From CAVAWX01 sp963614215 (GTDB taxonomy: Bacteria; Actinomycetota; Coriobacteriia; Coriobacteriales; QAMH01), in contig CAVECB010000029.1 in NCBI GenBank assembly GCA_963614215.1, forward strand, positions 1 to 23,656: a DNA stretch of 23,656 nucleotides, written 5' to 3'. Position 1 is the first letter of the stretch, and each line of letters starts with the position of its first letter. A program made the translations under genes and the position numbers. The notes below the pieces were generated by a model that was given only the letters and a program-made list of their open reading frames with translations, searched no databases and had not been told where the DNA came from. Positions 1 through 12,100 of the stretch are shown here, in pieces.

Positions 1-131
1 CATTTCACGTGCGAAAAGGCACTTTGGGCGACACCGAAAGTCCCTTTTTGCGCTTTAGCGCCTCTATGAGGCACGTTTCACACCCCCGTGAGGAAAACGT
101 CCTTCGGAAAGGCGGGCGGAAAAGATGAGCG
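1..131. other. Intergenic stretch beyond the terminator; no gene seen
   Basis: This stretch lies beyond the minus-strand terminator. I find no ORF with a convincing start, no clear -35/-10 pair and no RNA gene. A small palindrome around 50-61 (gcgct-tt-agcgc) has no following T-run on either strand. A minus-strand ATG sits exactly at the window edge (3 to 1) but has no recognisable Shine-Dalgarno sequence, so it cannot be called. Short ORFs that overlap this area cross the terminator hairpin and are not supported. Confidence 0.5.
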
Positions 132-166
132 AAAAAGGGCGGCGCTCCCCTGCGGGGAGCGCCGCC
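132..166 (-). terminator. Intrinsic (Rho-independent) terminator of the two-gene operon
   Basis: A perfect 13-bp inverted repeat (138-150 pairing with 154-166, loop 151-153) is GC-rich. Read on the minus strand it is followed by C and then TTTTT (132-136). On the plus strand the hairpin is followed by tgaagttt, so it works only for minus-strand transcription. It lies about 240 nt past the stop codon of the downstream giant gene and is the first strong terminator after it. Its role is inferred from structure. Confidence 0.88.
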
Positions 167-294
167 TGAAGTTTGAACCCTATGAGCCACACGCAGGCCG
201 CAGTGTCGCGACAGATAGCTGACACTGCAGCGGCCACAGTACGGCAAACCGCCTGCGCCGAAGCATCACAACACCTGCGGCGCAAGGGACGAAT

Positions 295-350
295 GCGGGT
301 CGCGGCGTCTGCGCCAAAGCGGGTCGCGGCGCTTGTGCGCCGCGACCCGC
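295..350. repeat. Strong GC stem-loop plus a direct-repeat copy of its arm
   Basis: A perfect 14-bp inverted repeat (319-332 with 337-350, loop ttgt) lies in the 3' untranslated region. One arm, gcgggtcgcggcg, occurs again as a direct repeat at 295-307. On the minus strand the hairpin is followed only by TTT and then GGCGC, which makes it a weak terminator. It could be a secondary terminator, a 3'-end RNA-stabilising hairpin or a REP-like element. The structure is certain and the role is open. Confidence 0.6.
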
Positions 351-358
351 AGCCCGAT

Positions 359-417
359 GGCCTTGCGGCCTACTTGTGCGCCGCGACGCGCGGCCTGTTG
401 CAGCCTACTTGCGGCGC
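359..417. repeat. Imperfect tandem duplication spanning the stop codon
   Basis: Two similar 26-nt segments, 359-384 and 392-417, share ggcct..., cctacttg and a GC-rich end. They are offset by about 33-35 nt. On the minus strand both carry AAGTAGG. The first copy met by transcription holds the actual TAG stop (405-407); the second lies 35 nt downstream, out of frame. This looks like a local slippage or duplication product at the gene end. Confidence 0.45.
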
Positions 418-3117
418 AGCGGGTGGACGCCGTCGCGCGTCGCACGCGTTGCCCGCGTCGTCCGCGCTGCACGCCCCGCGCCCGCCATGCCGGCCGCGTG
501 GTCGCGGCGCACCTTCACCACGCCAAACGCCATAAGCAGCACCGCCATGAGCGCGAGCAGCCCCGCAATCAGCGCCGCCTGACCGGTCTTGGCGCTGCTG
601 CCAGACGCCGATCCGCTGTTCACGCTGCCGTCGCCCGACGACCCGTCACCCGAGCCGTCGCCTGCCGCATCGGCCGCCGCCTCTTCCACGGGCGTCTTCA
701 ACTTCACGCGGTTCGACGTGTTCTCGGGGTCGGCCTTGCCGTCCCAATCTTCCTCGTAGAGCGCGGAGTTGGAGATCTCGAGCACGTGCAGCTCGTCGTC
801 CACCTTCACCTTGAAGGTGAACTGCGTCTGCCCGCCGGCCTCCACGTCCACGTCTTTCCACTCGACGGCGCGGCGCGAGTCGTTGTAGACGCCGCCGCAC
901 AGATCCGCCGAGCCCTCCACGTACGTGGCACCCTCGGGGATGTAGTCGCGGATGCCGACGCCCTCGGCCGTGATGTCGCCGCTGTTCGTCAGCGTCATGG
1001 TGTAGGTGACCACATCGCCCGGTGCCACGTCGCCGCCATCGGCCGGGTCGCTTGCCATCTTCAGCAGCAGGTCCGTAGCCGCCGGCTCCACAGCCAGCTC
1101 GACCATGTTCGATTTGTTCTGCGGGTTCGTGCCGCCCGTAAACCCGTCGGCAAACATCCCCTGGTTTTGCAGGGTGTCCACCGTCTCGGTGTCCACCGTC
1201 ACCGCGAAGCTAACCGACTTCGACGAGCGCGCCGGCACAGTCAAACTCGACCAGTCGATGCAGCCCTTCGTGCCGTCGTAGTTGCCGCCGTCGGTGGCCG
1301 ACCCCTTCACGTAGGTCGTGCCCTCGGGCAGGTAGTCGCGCACGCCGGCCGCGTCGGTGTCGGTGCCGCCGTTGTTGCGCAACGTCAGCGAGTAAGTGAC
1401 AGTGTCGCCCGCTTTCACGGAGCTGCCCGGATCGGGATCCGAGCCCGCATCCATGTCGAGCAACGTCGGCACGGGCTGCGTCTCGTCGGTCGTGTGCTTG
1501 AGCGGGTTGGCCTTGCGGGTCGGGTGCGTGCCCGTCGCGCCGGCGTTGCCCGGGTCCTCGTCGGACTGCTCGTAGAGCGCGCAATCGTCCACGTAGGTGT
1601 CCGCGCCCTCGTCAACCTCGACCGTGTAGTAGACCGTCTGCGAGGTGTTGGGCGCCAGGTCGCTCACGACCCACTCGACCCAGTTCTCCTCGACGTTGAA
1701 GTAGCCGTCGTCGCCCACAGACAAGAAGCTCGTGCCGGAGGGCACGTAGTCGCGGATGCGCACGAACGCTACATCGCTCACGCCGGTGTTTTTGGCCTCG
1801 AAGCTGTAGGTGATGGTCTCGCCCTTCTCGACGTAGCTGCCCGAGGCCGGCTCGGCGCTCGCCTTCACCGTGGCCTTATAGCCCGTCACCGGATCCGGCC
1901 CTTTGCCCAGCGGATGCTCGACCACGTTCGAGAAGCTGCCGGGGTTGGCGCCGCCCTTCCAGTCGTTGGCAAACAGCGCCTGGTTGGACACGACATCGGT
2001 CGCATCGGCGCGCACCTTCACCCTGAAGGTGACCGTCTTGGTGGACTGCGCGGGCACGGTCAGGTTCGTCCACTCGACGCAGTCGCGCGTCTTGTCGTAG
2101 ACGCCGTCGTCGCTTGCAGACCCCTTCACGTACTTCGTGTTCGAGGGCACGACGTCGCGCAGGCCGGCCGTGGTCGTCTCGACGCCGCCGTCGTTGCGCA
2201 GCGTGAGGCTGTACTCAATCTCGTTGCCGGCCGCGACCTGGCTGCCGGGCGCGCTCGTGCTCGACTTCTCCACATCGAGGATGGCGGGCACAGCATGCGC
2301 CTCGTCGCAGGACAGTTCGATGCGGTTGGTCTCCTTAGCCGGATCGGCGCCCGTCGCGCCCGCCGTGCCAGGATTGTCCGAAAAGACGTCGTAGAAGGCC
2401 GTGTTCTCGATGAAGGTTTGGCTTTCGGCGTCCACCGCGACGGTGTAGGACACCGTCTTCGAGCTGTTGGGCGCAATATCGGGGATGACCCACTCGACGA
2501 ACTTCTTGTCCACGTTGTAGTAGCCGCCGTCGGCCGCGTCTTTGTAGCTCGTGCCGGTGGGCACGTAGTCGCGGATGCGGGTGAAGGCCACAGCGTCGCG
2601 CCCGGTGTTTTTCGCCGTGTAGGTGTAGGTGATGGTGCCGCCGCGCTCCACGAAGCCGCCCGACGCCGGGTCAGAAGACGCGTAGACCGTCAGCGCGTAG
2701 CCCGTCTTGTTTTGCGGCGCGTCCTTCACCGGATGCACGACCGTGTTCGTCACATTGTCGGAATCGGGATCGCCCTGGTCCCAGCCGTTCTCGAAAATCA
2801 TGTCGTTGCGCACGTCGCCCACGGTGTCGTCGTTCACCCGCACTTTAAAGCTCACGCGCGCGGTGCCGCCCAGCGCGTCCAGGTGCACGTCGTGCCACTC
2901 GACACAGTTCAAGACGGCGTTGTAGCGTCCGTTGTCGGCCTCGCAGCTGCTCTCGACGTAGGTGGTGCCGGCCGGGATGTAGTCCGTGCCGCCACCGATG
3001 TCGGTCGCGGTGCCGCCGTTGTTCACGAACTCGATGGTATAGGTGATCTCGTCGCCTTTGGCCACTTCCACGCCGGGCAGCGCGTCGGAGGTTTTCGTCG
3101 CGTTGATGTTCACGGGC
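405..3117 (-). repeat. C-terminal six-unit module, copy in the downstream gene
   Basis: Six DUF11 units (ITYT-equivalent positions near 3037, 2625, 2215, 1806, 1393 and 1003) plus the anchor correspond one-for-one with the last six units of the upstream gene. Shared marks include DYIPAGTTYVE followed by SCEAD.GRYNA, KTGY.LTVY..SDPASG, TRIRDYVPTGT, NQALFA..WKGG and DWDGKADP..TSN. The order is A-B-A-B-A-A in both, so the alternation breaks at the membrane-proximal end. The homology is visible by eye along the whole block. Confidence 0.85.
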
Positions 3118-6100
3118 GTCGCATAGTCCTCGCTCGTGGTATGGCGCGTCGTATTCGTGCTGAACTTGGGATCGACATCGAGGGTGCCGGGCACGCCGGG
3201 GTCGCCGGCCTGCGTCTCGTAGAGGGCCTTGGCCGGCAGGAAGGTGTTGTCGGGTGTGTCCTCGGACACCGTGACAGTCCACGACACGCTCTGCGCCTTG
3301 TCCGCGCCCACCTGCAGGTCCTCGACGACCCACTCGGCATAGCCACGGTCGGGCAGCCATGCGCCGGTGCCCTTGGCCGCTTCCAGACTCTTGTAGAGCA
3401 TGTGGTCGGGCAGGTACTGGCGGATGCGCACGTACTTGGCGGTCTCGGCGCCGGTATTCACCGCCGTCAGGGTATAGGTGATGTCGGTGCCGGCCTTCGC
3501 GCAGCTACCGTCTTTGGGATCAGTCGTCAGGCGCACCGTCACCTCGCCGCCTTGCACAGGACCAGGGTCGGGCTCGATGGGGTTGACCACGATATTGGTC
3601 GAGGAAGCCGGCGTGGCGCCCTCGGCGGGGTCGTTTTCGTAGAGCGCGGTGTTGCGCGCCTTGCCCGTGGCGCCAGACGCCACCTTCACGGTGAAGGACA
3701 GCGTGCACTCGGAATGCGCGCCCACAGAGACGCCCGACCACGTGATGCGGCCCGTTGCCTCGTCGTAGCTGCCGCCGTCGCCCACCCAGACGAACTCGGT
3801 CTGGTCGGGCACGTCGTCTGTCACGACGACCTTGGACGTGTCCGTGCCGCCGGTGTTTTCCACCTTCAGGGTGTAGGCGATTTCCTGGCCTTTCAGCACC
3901 GTCGAGCCGGGCACCGGCGACGAGCTCTTGGTCGTGTAGATGTTCGCCGGCGTCTTGTAGCCTTCCGTCGTGGTGTGGCGCGTGGTGTTCGTGCCGGTCT
4001 TCGGGTCGGCCGCGATGGTGCCGGGCGTGCCCGGGTCGGTTGCGGATGTCTCGTAGCGCGCGGTGTTCACGATGAACGAATTGGCCGGCGCGTCGGCGTC
4101 CACCTTCACCGTCCACGACACGCTCTGCGCGTTCTTCTCGCCCACCTTCAGACCCGTCAAAATCCACTCGACGTAGCCCTGGTCTTCGACCCACTTGCCG
4201 TCGTCGGCCACGCTCTGGTAGCTGGTCCGCGTGGGCACGTAGTCGCGTATGCGCAGGTAGGACACTGCCGCATCGCCGGTATTCACCGCCGTCAGGGTGT
4301 AGGTGATGGACGTGCCGGGCGCGGCGCATCCGCCGTCTGCCGGGTCGGCCGTCATGCGCACCGTCACCTCGCCGCCTTGCACGGGCTCTGGCGCCGGATC
4401 CACAGGAAAGACCACGACGTTGGACGCAGACACCGGGTCGTGCGCGCGCTCGACGGTCCAGCCGTCTTCGTAGAGCGCGGCGTTGCGCACCTTGCCCGTG
4501 GCCTTGTCGTTGACTGTGACCATGAAGCTGACGGTCTTGGTCGAAAACGCGTCGACGCTCATGCCCGTCCAGGACACGCGGCCGGTCTCCTCGTCGAGGG
4601 TGCCGTTGTTGTCGGCCCAGACAAAGGTGGTGCCGTCCGGCACGTAGTCGGCGATGGCAGCCGCGGAAGTAGCCGTGCCGCCCACGTTGGACAGGGTGAG
4701 GATGAAGGTCAGATCCTGGCCTTTCAGTACCGTCGAGCCCGCGCACGGGTCGGCGGTCTTTGCCACGTAGAGGTTCGCGGGCGTCTTGTAGCCTTCCGTC
4801 GTGGTGTGGCGCGTGGTGTTCGTGTCGTACTTCGGGTCGCCTGCCAGCGTGCCGGGCGCGCCGGGATCGTCGGTCGACTTCTCGTAGCGCGCAGTGTTCA
4901 CGATGTAGGAGTTGGTCGGCGCGTCGGCGTCCACCTTCACCGTCCACGACACCGACTGCGTCTTGCCCACTTCGAGGTTCTTCAAAATCCACTCGGCATA
5001 GCCGCGATCTTCAATCCACTCCCCGCCGTCGGCCACGCTCTTGTAGCTGGTGCGCGCAGGCAGGTAGTTGCGGATGCGGACGAACTTGGCCGTGTAGTCG
5101 CCGGAGTTCGTGGCCGTCAGGGTGTAGGTGATGTCGGTGCCGGGCGCCGCAGTCGTGCCGTCGGCCGGGTCGGCCGTGATGCGCACCGTCACGTCGTCGC
5201 TGGGCAAAGGTGATGCGGCGTCGTCGATGGAGTAGACGACCACATTGCTGGAGTTGAGCGGGTCGGCGTCGCGCTCGACAGTCCAGTTGTCCTCGAACAG
5301 CACCGCGTTGCGCACCTCGCCGGTCGACTTGGCGCCCACCTTCACCACGAGGCTGAACGTCTTGCTGGCATAGGCGTCGAGCTCGATGCCCGTCCAGGAC
5401 ACGCGCCCGGTCTCCTCGTCGTAGACGCCGTCGCCGTCCGCCGACACGAACTCGGTGCCGGCCGGCACGTAGTCGGCCATGGCCGCCGCGTTGGTGGCCG
5501 TGCCGCCCACGTTGGAGATGGTGAGGACGTAAGTGACGGTCCGCCCCTTCAGCACCGTCGAGCCCGCGCACGGGTCGGCGGTCTTCTTCACGTAGAGGTT
5601 GGCCGGCGTTTTGTAGTCGTCGGTAGTGGTGTGGCGCGTGGTGTTGGTGCCGTTGGCGGGGTCGGCCGCCAACGTGCCGGGCGAGCCGGGGTCGTCGGTC
5701 GACTTCTCGTAGGTGGCCCTATTCGGGATGAACGAGTTGGTCGGCGCGTCGGCGTCCACCGTGACCGTCCACGACACGCTTTGATCCTTGCCCACCTCGA
5801 GGTCTTTTACGATCCACTCGGCGTAGCCCTTGTCCTCGATCCACTGCCCGCCGTCGGCCACGCTCTTGTAGGTGGTGCGCGTAGGCACGTAGTCGCGGAT
5901 GCGCACAAAAGGCGCGGTCGTCAGGCCGGAGTTCGTGGCCGTCAGGGTGTAGGTGATGTCGGTACCGGGCGCGGCGGTCGAGCCGTCCTTGGGGTCGGCC
6001 GTGATGCGCACGGTCACGTCGCCGCCGTTTATCGGCTCGGTCGCCGGGTCCACAGGAAAGACCACGACGTTGGATGCGGACACCGGGTCTTGCTCGCGGT

Positions 6101-9100
6101 CCGTCGTCCAGTCGTTTTCATAGAGCGCGGCGTTGCGCAGCTCGCCGGTCGCCTTCGCGTTCACCTTCACCACGAGGCTCATGGTCTTGCTCGAAAACGC
6201 GTCGAGCGAAACCCCCGTCCACGTGACGCGGTTGGTCTCTTCGTCGTAGACGCCGCCGCCGTCTGCCGACACAAAGGTCGTGCCTTCGGGCACGTAGTCG
6301 GCCATGCCGGCCGTGGAGGTGGCGGTGCCGCCCACATTGGACAGGGTGAGGACGTAGGTCAGCTCCTGGCCCTTCAGCACCGTCGAGCCCGCGCACGGGT
6401 CGGAGGTCTTTTGCACGTAGAGGTTGGCCGGCGTCTTGTAGTCGTCGGTAGTGGTGTGGCGCGTCGTGTTCGTGCCGTACTTCGGGTCGCCTGCGACGGC
6501 ACCGGGCGCGCCGGGGTCGTCGGTCGATTTCTCGTAGCTCGCGCTGTTCACGATGAAGGAGTTGGTCGGCGCGTCGGCGTCCACCGTGACCGTCCACGAC
6601 ACGCTCTGCGTTTTGCCCACCTCGAGGTTCTTCACGATCCACTCGGCATAGCCGCGGTCTTCGATCCACTGGCCGTCGTCGGCCACGCTCTTGAGCGTAG
6701 TGCGCTCGGGCAGGTAGTCGCGGATGCGCACGAAGGACGCGGTCGAGGAACCGGAGTTCGTCGCCGTCAGGGTGTAGGTGATGTCGGAGCCGGGCGCTGC
6801 GGTCGAGCCGTCCTTGGGGTCGGCCGTGATGCGCACCGTCACGTCGTCGCTGGGCAGAGGCGACGCGGCATCGTCGATGGGGAAGACGACCACGTTGCTG
6901 GAGCTGACCGGGTCGTGCGCGCGATCAAGGTCCCAGCCGTCCTCGAAGAGGCCCGCGTTGCGCAGTTCGCCGGTGGCCTTCGCGTCCACCTTCACCACGA
7001 GGCTCAAGACCGTGCTCGAAAACGCGTCGAGCTCGATGCCCGTCCACGTGACGCGCTTCGTCTCCTCGTCGTAGACGCCGCCGCCATCCGCCGACACGAA
7101 GCTCGTACCCGCCGGCACGTAGTCGGCCACGGCTGCCACGTCGGTGGCCGTCGCGCCTGTGTTGGAGACGGTCAGGACGTAGGTCAGCTCCTGGCCTTTC
7201 AGCACCGTCGAGCCCGCGCACGGGTCGGAGGTCTTTTGCACGTAGAGGTTCGCGGGCGTCTTGTAGCTTTCCGTCGTCGTGTGGCGCACGGTGTTCGTGC
7301 CGTTTGCCGGGTCGGCCGCCAGCGTGCCAGGCGAGCCGGGGTCGCCGTCGCTTTTCTCGTAGACGGCCCTATTCGGGATGAAGGAGTTCTCGGGCGCGTC
7401 GGCGTCCACCGTGACGGTCCACGACACGCTTTGGTCCTTGCCCACCTCGAGGTCTTTGATCACCCACTCGGCGTACCCGCGGTCTTCGACCCACTTGCCG
7501 CCGTCGGCTACGCTTTTATACGTGGTACGCACCGGCGCGTAGTCGCGGATGCGCACGAACTTGGCCGTCGTCGAGCCGGAGTTCGTCGCCGTCAGGGTGT
7601 AGGTGATGTCAGAGCCGGGCGCCGCAGTCGAGCCGTCCTTGGGGTCGGCCGTCACGCGCACCGTCACGTCGCCGCCGTTTACCGGCTCGGTCGCCGGGTC
7701 GATGGGCAAGACGACGATGTTGCTGACAGACGCCGGGTCGGCGCCGCTGCCCTCGTCCCAGCCATCTTCGTAGAGCGCGGAGTTGCGCACCTTGCCGGTG
7801 GCCGTCGCCTCCACCTGCACGGTAAAGGACAGCGTCCGGCTCGCGTAGGCCGCAAGCGACAGCCCCGTCCACGCGATGCGGTGCGTGTCGCCATCGTAGC
7901 TGCCGCCGCCCGCCGAAACCAGCTCGGTGCCGGCCGGCACGTAGTCGGCCACGCAGGCGTCGTCGGTGGCGGTGCCGCCGGCGTTGGTCAAGGTGATGGT
8001 GTAGACGATCTCTTGGCCTTTTAGCACGGTGGAGCCGGGCGTGGGCGCGGAGGTCTTGCTCGCGTAAAGGTTCGCGGGCGTCTTGTAGCTTTCCGTCGTG
8101 GTGTGGCGCGTGGTGTTCGTGCCGCTCGCGGGGTCGGCCGCGACGGTGCCCGCCGCGCCCGGATCAGTCGTGGAGGTCTCGTAGCTGCCGGAGTTCACGA
8201 TGAAGGTGCGCTCGGGCGCATCGGAGGCCACCGTGACGGTCCACGACACACTCTGGTCTTTGCCCACCTCGAGGTCTTTGAGCACCCACTCGACGTAGCC
8301 CTTGTCCTCGACCCACTTGCCGCCGTCGTTCACGCCCTTGTAGGAGGTGGTCTGCGGCACGTAGTCGCGGATGCGCACGAACTTCGCGGTCTGGTCGCCG
8401 GTGTTGGTGGCCGTCAGGGTGTAGGTGATGTCGCTGCCGGGCGCCGCGTAGCTGCCGTCGGTGGGGTTCGCGGTGATGTGCACCGTCACCTCACCGTCGC
8501 TGACCGGGGCGGGCGCCGGGTCGATGGGCAACACGACGATGTTGGTGGCGCTTGCCGGATCGGCACCAGACGCGGCGGTCCAGCCGTCCTCGAACAGCGC
8601 AGCGTTGCGCACCTTGCCAGATGCTGTCTCGCTCACCCGCACGGTGAAGCTGACGGTCTTGGTCGCGTTCGCGCCCACGGACTGCCCTGTCCACACGACG
8701 CGCTTGGTGGCGGCGTCGTAGGAGCCGCCGTCGGCCACCGACACATACTCGGCGCCGTCCGGCACGTAGTCAACCACAGCGGCCGAAGACGTGGCCGTGC
8801 CGCCGGCGTTGGTCAGCGTGATGGAATACGTGACCTCCTGCTTTTTCAGCACGGTCGAGCCGGGCGTGGGCGTCGCGGTCTTGGTCGCGTAGAGGTTCGC
8901 GGGCGTCTTGTAGCTTTCCGTCGTGGTGTGGCGCACGGTGTTGGTCCCGTTTGCCGGGTCGTCGGCCAGGGTGCCGGGCGTGCCCGGGTCGGTGGTGAGG
9001 GCCTCGTAGGTGCCCCTGTTCGAAACGAAGGCGTTGGCGGGCACGTCGGAATCCACCGTGACGGTCCACGACACGCTCTGCGCCTTGCCCACCTCCAGGT

Positions 9101-12100
9101 CTTTGAGCACCCACTCGACGTAGCCCTTGTCCTCGACCCACTTGCCGCCGTCGTTGACCGCTTTATAGGAGGTGCGCGCGGGCACGTAGTCGCGGATGCG
9201 CACGTAGGGCATGGTGCCGTCGCCAGTGTTTTCCGCCTTCAGTGTGTAGGTGATGGTGGAGCCGGGTGCCGCGTAGCTGCCGTCGGCCGGGTTGGCCGTC
9301 ATGCGCACCGTCACCTCGCCGCCGTGCACGGGCTCGGTGGCCGCCTCGATGGGCAGCACGACCACGTTGGTGGCGCTTGCCGGGTCGGCACCAGACGCCG
9401 CGGTCCAGCCGTCCTCGAACAGCGCGGAGTTGCGCAGCTCGCCGCTTGCCGTCTCGCCCACCCGCACCTTGAAGCTGAGCGTCTTGGTCGCGCCCGCGCC
9501 CACGGACTGGCCCGTCCACGTGACGCGCCGGGTGCCGCCGTCGTAGCTGCCGTTGTTGTCCGCCGACACGAACTCGGCGCCTTCCGGCACGTAGTCGGCC
9601 ACGGCGGCCGAAGACGTGGCCGTCCCGCCGGCGTTGGTCAGCGTGATGGAGTAGGTGAACTCCTGACCCTTCAGCACCGTCGCGCCGGGCGTGGGCGTCG
9701 AGCTCTTGGACGCGTAGAGGTTCACGGGCGTCGGATAGCTTTGCGTCGTGGTGTGGCGCGCGGTGTTCGTGCCGTTTGCCGGGTCTGCCGCCAGGGTGCC
9801 AGGCGCGCCCGGGTCGCCGTCCGTCTTCTCGTAGTAGGCGATGTTGGAGATGAACGAGTTGGCGGGCACGTCGGAATCTACCACGACGCTCCACGACACG
9901 CTCTGCGGCTTGCCCACCTCGAGGTCTTTGATCACCCACTCGGCATAGCCTTTCGCGTCGACCCACTTGCCGTCGTCGGCCACGCTCTTGTAGCTGGTCC
10001 GCGCGGGCAGGTAGTCGCGGATGCGCACGAAAGACGCCGTGGACGCGCCGGTGTTTTCCGCCGTCAGGGTATAGGTGATGGTGGAGCCAGGCGCCGCATA
10101 GCCGCCGTCACCCGGGTCGGCCGTCATGTGCACCGTCACCTCGTCGCCGTGCACCGGCGCCGCGGCCTCCTCGATGGGCAGCACGACCACGTTGGTGGCG
10201 CTTGCCGGGTCGACCGTGGAAGCTTGGTTGCGCCCGTCGTCGTAGAGGGCCTGGTTGCGCAGCTCGCCGCTCGCCGCCGTCACCTTCACCTTGAACGTGA
10301 CAGACTTTGTCGCGTGCGCCGCTACGGAAAGCCCGGACCACTCGATGCGCCCGGTCGCCTTGTCGCACTTGCCGCTGTCGCTTGCGGACCCGTCGACATA
10401 TTCGGCGCCCGCCGGCACGTAGTCCACGAGGCCGCCTTCCTTCGTTGCCGTGCCGCCGTCGTTGGACAGCGTCAGAGTGTATTGGATCTCCTGGTCTTGC
10501 AGCACGGTGGAGCCAGGCGTCGGGTCGGAAGTCTTGCTCGCGCTGAGAATCGCCCGCACGGGGTTTTCCGCGCGCGTCGTGTGCTCCAGCATGTTCGTCT
10601 TGTTGCGCGGGTCTTGGCCGCCGCCGGCTTGGCCGGGGTCGGAATCGGTGGACTCGTAGAGCGCGTAGCTGTCTATCCAGGTCTGCGCGTCGTCGTTCAC
10701 CGTCACCTTGTAGCTGCGCTCCTGCGCAGCCGCGCTGCCCACCTCGAGGTCCTTCACAATCCACTCGACGTAGTTGCCGTCTTGGTCGTAGTAGCCGTCG
10801 TCGCTCACAGACCCCTTCACGTAGGTGGTGCCCTCGGGGATGTAGTCGCGTATGCGCGTGTAGGGCGTGGTGGCATCACCGGTGTTTTCCGCCTTCACCT
10901 TGTAGGTGATGGTCGAGCCCTTGGCCACCGCCGAGCCGGACGCGGGGTCGGCGCTCTTTTTCACCGTGGTGGTAAAGCCGCTGACCGACGGGATCTCGAC
11001 CGGCACGTCGTGGGCCACCACGTTGGTCGTGGAGATGGGGTCGAGCGTCGCGCCGGAGACCCAGCCATTCTCGAATTTGGCCTGGTTGGACACGAGGGTC
11101 TTGGCGTCGTCGTCTACCGTGACGGTAAACGACACACTGACCGTGCCGCCTGCCTCGGCCGCCAAGAGGTTCGTCCACTCGACGCGATCCTTGCCGCTGT
11201 TGTAGGTACCGTTGTTGCCGGGGCTACCGGATATGGAGGTGCCGGCCGGCAAATAGTCGCATATGCCGATGTTGGTCGTGTTCTTGCCGCCGTCGTTGCG
11301 CACGGTGATGGTGTAGGTGATCTTGTCGCCCTTGTTCACCGCAGAGCCGGCCTCCGGGTCCGAGGTCTTGGTCGCCGTCAAGATGACGGGCACGGTTGTG
11401 CGCGAGTCCGTCGAATGCTGCACCAGGTTCGTGGTGTTCTTCGGGTCGGCGGCCACGCTGCCGGGCTCGCCGGGATAGCTGTCGCAGGCCTCGTAGTAGC
11501 CCACCCGGCCGACCAGGGTCGGGGCGTCGCCGCGCACCGTGACCGTCCAGGAGACGGTGCGGGTCTCGCTGGCCTTCAGGTCCTTCAGCAGCCACTCGAC
11601 GTAGCCGCCGCTGCTGCTCCACATGCCGCCTTCGCTCACCGACTTGTCCACGTAGTTCGTGCCTTCAGGCACGTAGTCGCGCACGCGCACGTACGGCGCG
11701 GTTCGGGTGCCGGTGTTGGACACCGTGAGCGTATAGGTGATGTCTGTCGTGCCCTTCGTCACACGCGTGCCGGACTTCGGGTTGGAGGTCTTGTCGACGC
11801 TCACCTCGTACTTGGGCACGGGCGTCTCGTTGTTCACGGTATGCTGGACGACGTTGGTCACGTTCACCGGATCGCCCTGGCTCGCCGTCCAATCGTTGGC
11901 AAACAAGGCCTGCGCGGACACTGTCGAGACGCCTTCGGTCTCGGGCAGGACCGTCACGCTGTACGTCACGCTGGTCGAGCCGCCCGCAGGGACGGTCAAA
12001 TTCTCCCAGGTGATGGACTTGCTGGCCGAGTCGTAGCTGCCGCCTTGGCTGGGCGTGACGTCGTAGTCGTATTCCGCGCCGTCAGGAATGTAGACGCGCA

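Noticed and set aside
319..350. Second intrinsic terminator
   Set aside because: The stem is strong, but only TTT and then GG follow it on the minus strand, so it is listed as a structured repeat, not a terminator.
5..535. Short ORFs on both strands in the 3' flank (for example 5-247, 64-285, 173-535)
   Set aside because: They overlap the terminator hairpin or the end of the giant gene, lack ribosome-binding sites and encode low-complexity Arg/Ala-rich sequence.
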